Position numbers and translations under genes: made by a program
The notes under the pieces: model-generated
The model's database searches: none
The model's input: the letters and a program-made list of their open reading frames with translations, nothing else
Told to the model about the DNA's origin: nothing
Shown: positions 48,045 through 60,900 of the stretch, in pieces
How the letters are laid out: each line of letters starts with the position of its first letter
Position numbering within the stretch: position 1 is the stretch's first letter
From: Atrina japonica
Taxonomy: Eukaryota; Mollusca; Bivalvia; Pterioida; Pinnidae
Direction of reading: 5' to 3'
NCBI GenBank assembly: GCA_030159075.1
Contig: BROG01000372.1
Span: 61,001 to 125,000 of the forward strand
Length of the DNA stretch: 64,000 bases

Positions 48045-49076
48045 AAAACGCTTAGATGAATTAAGATACGCCTTAAAAGAACGAGGGTATCCTTTGACTC
48101 TTATAAACAAAGGGATAGACCTAGCTGAATCTATTCCTTTATCAGTGCTGAGACAAACAAAATCAAAGATTTAAACACCAACCATTAGCATTTGTAACAA
48201 CTTTTAATAAATGCAATCCGGAAATTAATTTAACAAAGTATATAAAGACTTAGATAATTTACGAGTAGATGAAAAACTAAATATAATTTTAAATGAAACA
48301 AAAATTATAAAAAGTAAACGACAACCTAAAAATCTCAAACAGTTACTAACTCGTGCCCACTTCACAAATAATGAGGATTCAAAAGATCAGGGGTGTAATT
48401 AAATGCAAAAATAAAAGATGTAAAGTATGTGACATCATTATTGAAGGTCAAACATTCAAATTCAAAAATTCCTGTTCATTATTTTATATCAAACGAATAT
48501 TAAATTTGCAATTCTAAAAACGTAATATATGTAATTTTATGTGAAAATTGCAAGGAGAAGAATATATTGGATGTACTCAGTCACTAAAACAAAGAGTAGC
48601 TCTACACAAAAGCAATATTAAAGTTATCACATAATCGTAAATTTATTCGCGTTTCTAAACATATTATTTCAGTGTAGATAAGGGAATTTCAAAATAATGC
48701 CAATATATCAAACAGATGACTATTCGAATATTACACTCAAAGAGCAATATTTTATTGATAAATTTCAAACCATTACTTAACAGAACCTAACCCATACATT
48801 TCATATAATCTTATGCAAAGGAGTGGCCTTCTTATCAGATTAACTAATTTGTTTATTCTTTGCATTACGCTTCCTACATTAGTGTTATCTTATCTACTTC
48901 ATCAACTTCTTTTATATATGTATTTACTTTACCAATATGCGATTCATGATATATATATATATATTCAATACATTTTTGTTGATGGCCATTGCCTGATGAG
49001 CGTTTGTAACGCCGAAACAAACGTGTCGCAATGTAAGTTATAAAACTTAAAACTGTTTTTGTGGTGTGGCATTCTG

Positions 49077-49085
<9 letters not shown>
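48045..49085 (+). mobile_element. Second, 5'-truncated PLE copy in head-to-head inversion
   Basis: Begins inside the coding sequence (KRLDELRYALKERGYPLTL) and continues through the GIY-YIG region and the 3' UTR. It repeats 45505-46410 in inverted orientation with high similarity but more indels. It carries the better preserved hammerhead (48987-49033) and ends in (TA)n. Confidence 0.88.
48987..49033 (+). ncRNA. Type-I hammerhead ribozyme in the PLE 3' region
   Basis: Stem I CATTGC (48987-48992) pairs with GCAATG (49028-49033). Core CTGATGA 48993-48999. Stem II GCGTT (49000-49004)/AACGC (49008-49012) with loop TGT. Core GAAA 49014-49017. Stem III ACA (49017-49019)/TGT (49024-49026) with loop AACG. 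Predicted cleavage follows C 49027 (GTC). One extra C at 49013 separates stem II from GAAA; the left PLE arm lacks it. Penelope-like elements are known to carry such minimal hammerheads. Activity of this copy is uncertain because of the insertion. Confidence 0.8.
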
Positions 49086-49162
<77 letters not shown>

Positions 49163-49163
49163 A
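49081..49163. repeat. (TA)n microsatellite at the right end of the inverted PLE pair
   Basis: About 80 bases of TA starting where similarity between the two PLE arms stops. Confidence 0.95.
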
Positions 49164-49189
49164 ATGTATATACGATTAATCAGTGATAT

Positions 49190-49330
49190 TAAAACATTAA
49201 TCACCAAGAGGTTCAGAAGAATATATACAAATCAGGGGGGGGGGGGGCTGAACAAAAACGGAGCTCTGAAATTCCAAAGGTAAAATCAAATGCTTTTGAG
49301 GATATAGCATCCCCTACTGACTGGACAGCT
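49190..49330 (-). mobile_element. Degenerate 3'-end module of the RT retroelement
   Basis: ATACAAATC, a 13-base G run, ACGGAGCTCTGAAATTCC, GCATCCCCTACTGACTGG landmarks. Confidence 0.5.
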
Positions 49331-49564
49331 ATATATTGTGGATAATGCTGTATTTATACAAACCATTTTATTGTTTCCTTTTCTAAAATTAAACTTTATT
49401 ATTTTGTGATATAATGGTTTTATTGTCCTTATTCAATGAAATAGCTGTTCTCAGCAATTATTAAATTACATACAATACGATCGCTCTGGACTACCGCATT
49501 AAAATAAAACTAACCATTACCACAATTAATAACCAATTCTGCTCCCTGTTTGAATCAGTATTTT

Positions 49565-49692
49565 GTTATACTTAGCACATCATGGCATTTGATCCCACCT
49601 GTACATTTCCAGAAGTCTATGTTTGTCCAGTATTCACTGGTATTGTGTTCTGGATATCATTGAAGACTGATACTTTGGTATCTGTATTCATT
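49565..49692 (+). mobile_element. Solo 3'-end module of the RT retroelement
   Basis: CATCATGGCATTTGATCCCA, GTCTATGTTTGTCCAGTATT and ACTTTGGTATCTGTA landmarks. Inverted relative to 49190-49330. Confidence 0.6.
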
Positions 49693-50039
49693 ATATGCCA
49701 ACACCAACGTTGCAAATCAAAACAGTTCTGCGTTTTTATTTTTCATTTTTCTTCACCCGATATTTTATGATAGACCTAAAAGTTTTTTAAAAACGAGTAA
49801 GAGAAGTTATTGTGAAACCTGACAGTCAACACTGTAGGGACAGCATTGAATTTTAAATATGCTGGATAAGACGGGTTAATACCTTGTACAAAGGACTATA
49901 CCACTTACAAAGCCTCAAACCGACAACTGTAGAACAAGTTTAGTGATATTTGAATATTTTGTATTAGGTAAACATGTAATCGTTTATCCATAAATATTGA
50001 GGTCTCTTATTTCTGACACTTTTGGCATGTTATTTAACG

Positions 50040-50330
50040 CTTCGGAGAGCCGTCGTGGCCTGGCGGTAGGGTGCTCGAATCACAAACGGAGGGTCGTGGA
50101 TTCGAGCCTCGGCGGCTGGCTTTTCCTGTCATTCGGATGAGATAGTAAAAACTTAGGTCCCGTGTCACAGTAGGTGTTGGCATGTTAAAGGCGCAACCCT
50201 GACTGCTCAATGGCCGTAAGTGCCGACCATAGACCAAAATTTTTAGCACTTCACCGGCATATGGTGATGTCTCCATATGAATGAAAGATTCTTGAAAGGG
50301 TACGTTAAACAACAATACAACAACAACAAT
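50040..50330 (+). mobile_element. SINE family A, full length
   Basis: tRNA-like head: A-box GTGGCCTGGCGGTAGGGTGC, B-box GGATTCGAGCC. The body contains CCCGTGTCACAGTAGGTGTT and GTAAGTGCCGACCATAG. The tail GGTACGTTAAACAACAATAC passes into CAACAAC repeats. Best copy of the family in the window. Confidence 0.8.
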
Positions 50331-51906
50331 ATTTTCCTCTTCAAATTATGGCTGGCATATAAGTATTCGAAATGATTAAGGCATCGACGTATTCTTCTCT
50401 TGCTTTATGAGGATTTGGTTTTTCTTCCAAAGAACCGATGCATGGATTGAAAAAAAAACTAAATGTATTTGAATGATTTACATGCAAGTATGATAAAAGT
50501 TTTTGTTTGTTTGTAGAAATCGAAAATTTGGTTTTAAATTTTGACGTCTTTTCAGACTTTGTCATTTTCATTCATATATGTGATTTATTTTATTTCATCC
50601 CCTTGATTCACTGTAATGCATTTATTTATGTGTTTTACCTGTAAATAGGTAAAGAAATACTTTCGTTACAGAATTTTCTTTCAAAATTGTTATCATGTCA
50701 AATTTGTATTACTCGGAACTGGAAATCTTCTTAGACGAAGATACGTAATTCTGTTCTTCTTAGGACATCAAACAAGCTGGGGATAATTTTCAGGTTCTAT
50801 TTTTTCATGCAAGATGGCTACCTTGGTTTATTTTTGGTGAAATAAATTTGCAAACGAATTAAATCTTATCAAGAAGAATCTCCCTTTAACAATTGGAATA
50901 ATACGTGTTTACTTTTTGATAGCAGCATCATAAAATATGTCGCCAATAATCCCCAAAAATATCACACAGCAAACGGGAACTACATTTTGAATTATAATAT
51001 TATAGACATAATACCAAAGTTATATCACAAACCCAACCGGAACGTATCTGTGGAAACTTCCCCATTAGTTCCATCCGCTGAGTTGGATTCCTAGAAAAAA
51101 TTCCAGGACAAATACTGAATATTCGTATTTTTTTAAATCAAAATTATTCATTTTTATATATTTAGTCGACAATCTCTGCTTTCATATCACAATTTCAACT
51201 AATCATTCTTGTCATTTCCGTTGTAAGTCTCATAGGAAACATTGAATGTTAAAATCTTATCTTAAGTCCATAGCACGGAGCTTAATTTATAATTCTATAC
51301 CTATGACCTTCTTGCACCACGGATTCGTATTAGCTGTATTACGATACCCAACAGGCAGACAAATTCATCTTTCTCTATACAAAATTACATTCAAATATGT
51401 ATTTGAGTTAATATCAGTTTATGTTAGATGATATGTACATTGTTTATCTATAATTTCTCTTTAAAAATCTAAGCGGTTCAAAGTTGGCTTTACACTTTTT
51501 CATCTCCTTTTCCACAAGAATTCCTACTTTATTACCCATACTTCGGTATAAAGTAACAAAACCATTTTACGATTATATTTTTCCACTGTAAATCAAAACC
51601 ATCTTGATAATCAGATAATCACTTACATCTGAACTAAATCAATTTTTCAATAGCGGAATATTCAACTTTTAGTATTTATTTACAGAAACACTGAGGAACC
51701 TAAATCTTATTGAATAAATCTTTTGTGTTATTATTGGGTTTTAAAAATCGTGACAGCCGTTAACTAAAACTGGAATTTGTGGCGATACTTGTCACGTGAT
51801 CTGTAGCTATTTAACATGACATATAATTCCATTGATATGAGTGAATATTTAAAACCATGGAATACTAACAGTGATCGTTAAATGTTCCCTTGTAATATAA
51901 AGTGAC
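50331..51906. other. Intergenic region upstream of the receptor gene
   Basis: No exon recognised. A degenerate piece of the retrozyme-like repeat (ACATAATACCAAAGTTATAT) lies at about 51005-51080, and a CACGTG hexamer at 51793-51798, 109 bases before the receptor ATG. No clear TATA box. Confidence 0.45.
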
Positions 51907-54900
51907 ATGGATAGGCATACAGTGTTCTTGCTTCTGTTTCTTCTGAGTAAGTACCAATTAAATTAAATTTGTAATATTCATTTCTTGTTGTGTCAACAAA
52001 TGCAATTATCTAGAATGTTTTACGTGATGTAAAAAGTTTTTCTTGATAAAAGCATACTTTTGCTCGTAAGCGCAATGTTAACGTTGTAATACTTATACAA
52101 CAACAATAATAATAAAAAAAATAATAATGATAATTATAATAATAATAATAAAATAATAATAAAAATAATAATGATAATAATAATCATCATCATCATCATC
52201 ACCATCGTCGTCATCGCCGTCGTCGTCGTAGTTATGACATTGTTTTATGATTTATAAAAATAGCCATCAATTTTGTCATCACCATCGTCGTCGCCGTCTC
52301 GATTACAAAAATTTAAAACTCAACAACATCCTACGCTATTTATTTATTATCAGAACTACGTAAACAATATTGTGACCAAAAATTATTTAATTCCCCCCTA
52401 AACAAGGAATTGAATTAAGATAGAAAACCAGAAACACGAGTTCGGTTACGAATGCAATCGTACTTATTCACATAGACAAACACAGTTATAATACCGTCAA
52501 AAAGAATTTCTCTAGATCAAATCAAAGTTGGTCGATATTTCGTATGATCAATTTGTCATGAAAATAAAGCAATAAATACATTTAGCATATAATGCTAATT
52601 TCCCTGTAATTCCGATCAATAAGATAATAATAAGCCATTTACAATCAAGACTGTGTAAATTGTGAACTCTTCAATTACAAGAGGATGGTCGTAAATAGAT
52701 AGCCAATAATGAGTGATTACAGTTTGACCATGATGGTCAATTATTTGATGTTTTCATGCTTATGTGTTTGTAAAAATAATATAGGAACGGAATCTGGAAA
52801 GACAAAAGCGAATAAAATAAATCACCCAACGAAAGATCGAATGACGTATTCTCATGGTTTAATGATATAATCTGTATATAAATGATATATTTCGAAATAG
52901 ATAAGATGAGGAGACAGACATAATATGTACACATTCAAAATGAGTTTTACGGCCCGCAATATATATAGAGGAGGGGGCAAAAATGACTCCCGAATCCACA
53001 AACTTTCACAGTGAAGTTTAACAGCATCTGGTTACTAGACTCTTCTCAATTACAACAGATTTTAAATCATGTTGTACAAAAAGAAAAAAAATTGTATTTT
53101 TCGTAACAACGGCGAATTTCGACTTATGAATCAGAAACTGTTGATTAAAATCTGCTTCATTCTAATAAAGAAAGATTGGCGAACAAAGGAATATTATAAT
53201 ACTTGTTGCCCACAGAAATCCGGATATACCAGTATTGTAAAGGGACATAAGCTGTATATTTGGACTTTTTTCTTCTTTTACTACATAACTTGTTGTACAA
53301 TAACAAATAAGAGCTTATAATGGAAGTCATTATCTGATTATCGTTTCAGTTGTGCAGGAATTTACCCGTTGTAATGTAATATATGTACACTTACTCTTAT
53401 TCTGTGTCATAACGATATCATTGTGCGAGTATATACCTGAAACTAATCAACAAATATTGAACAATTAGAACAGTGCATTTCTTTATTGATAAAGTTATTT
53501 ACATAGAACGGATACGCGCAATAGTATTGTAGTAGTCTAATTAATAGATGTGAAATCAATAAACTTTAATTATAGGTTAAACCAAGAATTACTGTTAATT
53601 GCATAAAATATTCCCCAAAATGGGGCAAAATGTACTGATTACGGTTAAAAGTTATTTGTGGAAATACTATTTTAATAGAATTGATAACATGATTTATGAA
53701 AAAAATTGCTTTTATGAAATTATTTTACCCTAATGGTTAACGAGAATCTATAACAATTGTACCTGGGATGCTTATAATAGTATCATATATATAAAGAAAG
53801 GATTTGATTAACATGAATCATTATTGTTCACTAAAATACACTGTTTCTGTTAATTGCATATTCCTGTTATTTGCAGAATTTTTCTCCGACATTTTGGCTA
53901 TGAAATAAAGAGGGATCCACTGTATCTATAAATTTATTTTCAAAAGAAGTACATAATGTAAAAAAAATTTTCTAAAATATTTGATATGTAAAATTATGCC
54001 GTAGATAAGTATGATTTTTATATTTTTACATCAAAATGTAGGAAACATTATCAATCACCTTTGGTACTTATAATAGACCTATGCGATAATAAAAGAGCTC
54101 TTAATTCTCAAAAAGCCATGATAGTCATCTTTTTAGAGTTGTTACCCTTAGACGGATTTCGTAAGACATCTAGGTTTTTTATTTGGCCTCATATGATACC
54201 ACTTTCTGTTTCGGGGCACTTAATTTATTTTAAATTCGAGCTCAACTGACATAATCACAGATAACAAAGCATTGACAGGAACAATCGTCTTTAGCATTTT
54301 TGGCTTTTTGTTTGCAACATTATAACTTTGGTATTAAGTTTATAATATTAGTAATTGGTTAGTCGAGGTGTTGTAAAGTTGTAAAGCAAAGCGTTACGCT
54401 TGGCTAATTATTAATCGTATGTATTATATGTCTATATCAGATATGACTACATTTGTATATGCGATACTGACACGCCCCATGCATTAATTATACTCGTAAT
54501 GCACCCCCATGCATTGAATATTCTCTTAATGCACCCCCTGTTCGGAAGTTCTCTATTTATGTTGCGACAAATGAAAAGAAAAAAGAATTTCGAGTGATAT
54601 TTATTTCCGGTACATTTCATCCTCTGCTCGCTCGGTATCATCCAAAATCATGAAACTGAACACGGTGAAAGGATTTTTAATTCTTTGTCTGTCAGAATAT
54701 TGGAATTAGTGCGTTGTTATTGTTGTGTCTTATTATGCGTTATGATTTGTAGTTTAGACACATGATAAAAAGTTTATAATATGACCATTCAACGTTTTCT
54801 TTTAATGATAAATTTTTGCAAAATAAAAAAAAAGTTTATCGATTGTAGAATTATATATGTTATGTTACATATTATGTACAATGGAAAATTGTACAGAAGA

Positions 54901-57900
54901 TAAAGTTGATAATAATTCATACACGATTTAGGTATTGCTACGATATCATTTGTGTCGCACACACGTGTTTGTCATTGTCGATCTTGAACAGTTCCCGCAA
55001 TTCTGTCCGGACAATTTACCCGTAATTACGCAAATAGAATCTAGCTGCTACCACAAAATAAAGTTAATTTATTTTAATTAAACTGAAAATAATTAAATGG
55101 TGAAATGGAGAGAAATGTCAAAGAAAATATTTCCTGTTATAGCATTTTTAGACATAAGCGAAACATTATTATAAATTTATACGCAACAAGTTGTTTTGTT
55201 TAAATATGGGATATTCAATGTTGACCGCCATAGATATACGCATGTGTTCGAATTATGCAACCATTTGCACTGTTCATATAGGTCGGTGTTTCACTGATAA
55301 ATTTTATGCTATAAATGCTGACAACTGCATAATTTTTGTATCTTTAATCTTCTTTGAACCCACATCCCCAACTTCAATCTGTGGCATAATGGTCTAATAC
55401 GAAGCATATTATCTCTTCCGATGATCTAGTGGTAAAACGTTTGAATCGTATTCTGAAGGTCCCGAGTTCGATTCCCGGTACTGGGTCAGACCAAAGACAA
55501 AAATGGTAGTAACTGTTCCTTCGCCAAACGCTCGGCATAATCCGAAATGAAAGACATGAGTCCTTTGGATGAAACTTTAAACCGCGGTCCCGTGTCGCGG
55601 TATACGTTATAAGTAAAATGAATCTTCACTCCATTGGACAGGTAAGTCAAAATTTGTGTTACCTTACCTGGTGACATCTCAAAATAAGTGAAAATTCTTG
55701 ACGATATATAAAATAACAATTACACTAAAATAAACAAAATAATTTTGAAAACGCGAGTTTGTACAATTAATAAACTCAACGCCGACCTTTCATAAAATTT
55801 GAATATTTTGGCATTTATTTTATCTGAAGAATATCATTCAGTACATTGATTTAAAAATGGTATACCCCGATAAGACGCACATATGTAAAGAACGACTTTG
55901 ACGCTTTGTGGGTTCATATAAAATTCATGAAAAAATTGTTTATTTACAATGTTTTGAATCGCTATTCAAAATACACATCAAGCAATTACATTTTAAGATA
56001 AAATTTGACCCGAAACACAACAATCTTTGGAAGAACACCTTTAAACTTAAATCCGTTTACACCTTATCTCTGTGTATGCGTCGTATACTCGGGTATTAAC
56101 TTTCCGTTCATTGCCATGGAGGCAATATATACTCACCCGCACTTTAACTAAATGATTATCAAGCAACATATTTCCATTATCCGTGCACTGAATACACAAG
56201 TGGTTTACACCTGATTTTTTTTCACTTTATTTTTCAACACATCACAGTTTCTCACTCGATTTAATTATAGAAAATACCATTCATACTAACTTTTTAATAG
56301 ATTTTCTTTATACTTTAACAAGCACATCTTGTCTGAATTCACTATATTATAATATTTACTTTCTACAAAAATATACGAAACTGATATGAGCCAAAATCAC
56401 TATCTACAAGAAAATAGCAGACAGATTAAGAGAAGACAGAAAATAAGAGTGCCATTCAATTATAAAAAGAAACTACATATAATTGAGTGAGCCCCCCAAG
56501 TTAATCATTTTATATTATAGATTTAACCTGAGTGTTATGATATTGTGTATATGTGTGTGCCAAAGTTATTACAAATAGTAAGCCTTTATTGATATTTTAT
56601 TAGATTTCGTATATTTTGTTTTTAATGTTATTTTACATCACATTCAACAAGTTTTCAATTACATGTGTATATGATGGTCACCAGTGTTTTCAATAGTGGA
56701 GGAGAGAACCCGGTTACAATGTACCCGGGAAGACATCACTGGTCATATAAAAAGAACTGACAAACTTTCTTACAAAATCAGCTTTGGTTCCAGTCTGTGG
56801 GCTCGGACCTGCACTGACTATAGGTGAGAAATTCTAATCACTCGACCGTGGAGGCCCCCAATTAGATTTCGTAAAACTAGTAATAACAGTATTTCTCCTA
56901 TTGTTTACTTATCGGTAATATCATATTATTTAGCCTTGTATGATACCACGTTTTCTTTCAGAAATATACATTTATATCAAATCGAGCTCAAGTGATGAAG
57001 TGTTATCAACAGAACCGATCGTCTAGAGAATTTGGTTTGGTTTGGCTACTTTTGGAAAATTTAAACTTTGACATTGTTTATAATATTTATCTCAATTTTT
57101 CAATACTACAAAGGTCATCCATGTTTTTAAGGTTAGGCCAAACAAGAAAAGCTATAACTTGAACGTTATAGCACGAATACAAACTGTCGTGTGTACTTTT
57201 TACTTAGATACAGGTATCACTCTTTAGGGCAATGCGTTACAAGCTCTTTAACCTCTCTGTATCAATCTCATTAAATAATTAGCATAATAAAAGTTGATCA
57301 AAAGTACTCGTGACATTTATCTTTGACTTACAAAATCAGTTGGGTCTTTCCTTTAAAATGTAAATATGAAATGTATCAAAACATTTGACTGAACGATATG
57401 TCTGTCTGACGGACTTACACCCGCATAGTTACCATATCCCCTTCGCTTTGCGAACTATTGTACTAGCTTGAAACGAAACGCCAAAATGTCCTTTTGAAAT
57501 ATACATTTTGTCTTTTTCATTCTCCGCTGCGCGTTTAGGAATACTCACAGTGGAAATGACCTCAAACAATTTTTCCTAATCAGGCATTAATTATACGTTA
57601 TATGATTCCTATACTACTTTAATCCAATACATGTCCATTCAAGGTAAACGATGGGCCTATAAGCGACGGCAACAGCCGGCCGCCATAAATGACTGTGTCC
57701 AAAAGCTGGGGCTACCACGATTCATATTATACAGTAGGTTAGATACTCCAAAATATTTGTAATTAGAACAGCCTACATTGGCAATTATTTCATGGACGTG
57801 TATCAAATAATGAATTTTCGTACTAGAAAATGCAGATGATATTATCCACATCATTTCTTTTGACCCTTAATTTTAGTCATTTTAAAAAAATAATAATAAC

Positions 57901-60900
57901 ATACATATACATACATACATACATACATACATACATACATACATACATACATGCGTACGTGAGTGTGAACGTACGTGCCTAAGTACATACAAAAATACAT
58001 GCATACACACATAAATTAATACACACACTGAATTGCAAAGAACTGTCAAGTTATTAAAATACAGCAATTTACGTCTTTATTCTAATAAAGTGTATGTCGA
58101 ACTTAATCTTTTTTAAAACTTTTTTTAAGATAGAGTACTTATCTTTACAACGTGTCACTTACTCTTTTTCAACTCTAGGTTATTTTCCTTTTATTGTTAT
58201 ATAGTAATCGGATTCCAGTTAAATATTAAAAGGAAATCGTGTCTTCTCAAATAAAAGCAAACACACTTTATTCTTCCGATATAAAACATTAGTTCAATAT
58301 AACAGGTAGAGATACTTCTAAAGCTAGTACGAGAAACTTTAAACACAAAACGACGTCCGGATAATAGCAGGTTGATCTATTTAAAACATGTGAACATGAA
58401 ACGCATATTTTATAAACCGAATTATTAACCACCTTTTACCCCCTCCTCTCCCCTTACTCCCTTTGTTCCAGCTCCCTGTTTCCACTGACAGTAGATTATA
58501 AATTACTCTAGGCAGGACTCAAAATAAGCAGTGGTCCGCTCGTCCCTGACCAGAAGAAAATAGAACGGGCCAGTAGATTTCTCATTTGCACTGGCACCAT
58601 CATCTAGTAAAATACAAAAGATTGTAAGTGCCCTTTTCAATAATTGCTACATGTTTGTAAATTTTATAAATTGAACTACCTCATTTTTAACACCGACTGA
58701 AAATACATAAAGTAACATATATGTCCTCACATATTATAGTTGTCTATTATTTGTCTAAATATATAAAGTTATTTCGTTTGAGTTTTCTGTGGGCCAGTAA
58801 AAGTTGGATGAGGCAAGTAGGCCTTGCGGGGCACTTTGAAAAAAATGTTCAATTCGAGCCCTTTTTTATATGGATGTGGTTGTCAGTGGTGGCATGTTTT
58901 ATGACTGTTTTTTCTTTTTGTGATACAAAATGATAAATCATAAAAATGAAAAGCAATATTTAGATTTAAATATCATTATTATTTGTCTAATGTTAATTTG
59001 AATCCAGTACGGAATAACGCGAATGTAGATGTAACCGGCTGAAAATAAGTTTGGACGCATGCAAATACCTCAACATTTCTCTTAAGTTCAACACTTCAAT
59101 TCCAATATGATTCTCATCCTTGGACTATTACGTCGGATGCCGAGTGTTTTGTAATTAATTCTATAGTAATGTCGGACAGGAACACAATTACGGATCAAGC
59201 CTTGAACTTACCAGACGACCGCTTTTACAGAGACTTTGATGATGAAACAGGATCATATTTACAATTCATTCCCAATAGCAAAGATTAGATAGTGTTATAA
59301 TATCAAATACATCAGTTTCTCTCTTCTCTGTTATTGTTTAACGAGATAGAGTTACGAGATAAAAATTTACTTTCTTGATTAGTAAGCCACCCTTTAGCTT
59401 TTTCTAGTCATTTAGATTACATAGCCTGTCAGCCAGTTTGATCCTAAGATTATTATGGAATTGCATTTTCAAATGATGATATAATATTGGCGTAAACTAA
59501 ATGAACCACACTTTGATTATGATGTTGATTGGTATTATTCTGTCAGTAGTTTACCCCGGGGAATTGTTTCTTTGATACAGTGAAAACCTTCGTACGGGTA
59601 AAATTAAACACTAGATATTGCTGATGTGTTTGTGCTTCATGGAGTTGGTATTTAACAATAATACGATGCCTTTATTGAATACATATTTAAAAGCAAAATT
59701 AATACCGTACAGGGAAAAATCATACTACAGTCGGGTATACTGTAACCGGTTCACCCACCGTCACAAATTGACCGCCACCATATAACTGATAAAATGTTTA
59801 GTGTTGCGTAAAATCCATTTAATCAAAAGAAACAACTGCTTAATAAAAATATGCATTTGTTCTCTCAATATTGGGAAATCATCGTAAACCTGAATTTATA
59901 CGGAATAATGCAGCAAATTTTAACTTAATATTTCTTTTTTCTCGGCTCACTTATTTCATTCTTTTTTTTTAACAAAGTAAAAAAAAAGTGGAAAGTGAAT
60001 TAAATCATTAAATAAAACTGGAAAGTGAATTAAATCATTATATAAATAACTATCTGATAGATTTTTATCGTGGCATATTGATACAGTGAAATGAATTTAT
60101 TTAGATTTTATCTAGAATGAGAGTTAGCATACGATCAGCTTGAAATTGAGATTATCAAACTAAGCAGTTGATATTGCATGCAAATATATCATTCTCCAAG
60201 ATCCCGTTCCAGGTTTTGAAGTTTATTATTGCAACGTTCACTGTGAGAAACAGACCAAAACTTAAGTTATTGGGATACATTAAACTATTGAAAGCTCTTA
60301 GAGAGTGGTTACATTCATAATTCAAATGTGCATTTTAGAACCAGATTCATATAGGTATATTTAAGATCTAAATGTTCAGAAAAACCGATAAGAATAAAAC
60401 ATCAAAAACCATAAATTATATTATTTGATCATGCGGAAACAATCTTTAATTTATCCGTAAAAAAGTGGGTTTTTTCACAGAATTTATAACGTAATGAAAG
60501 ATTATTATTATTGTTTTTTTTGAAATTGTAATGCTGTCAACACTAATATCAAAATAATGAACCAATTAGCACAACAATTTTTTATTTTCGACAGAGCTAT
60601 CGACAATTTCTTGTCATTGATTTGGCTTTTCAAAACAACTACATTACTCATTTGCTGACCAGTGACAACTGATTTAGTATGTTTGACAATTGTCCTGTCT
60701 TCAAACTGACAAAACTGTTAATTTTAACTTTCCTAATGCCACGACAACTCGTCTGTTAGCTGTAATTAGGATTAAAGTACCCCGCAGTAAATTTATATTA
60801 TGTACAATTGAAAAATAAAACATGTATCAATCATAGTTACGTTCAGTAATAGAAAGGGAAGTTGGATTTCTTTATCAGAAGTTACAAATAAAAAATAACC

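Noticed and set aside
45505..49085. DNA transposon with ~1-kb terminal inverted repeats
   Set aside because: The arms themselves encode the 3' part of a Penelope-like protein (GIY-YIG), and the centre encodes its RT; the inversion is of retroelement copies, not transposase-recognised ends.
55418..55485. Functional tRNA gene
   Set aside because: The tRNA-like A and B boxes are good, but the sequence continues into a SINE body shared with other copies; treated as a SINE head. The same reasoning applies to 29530, 50040 and 14790.
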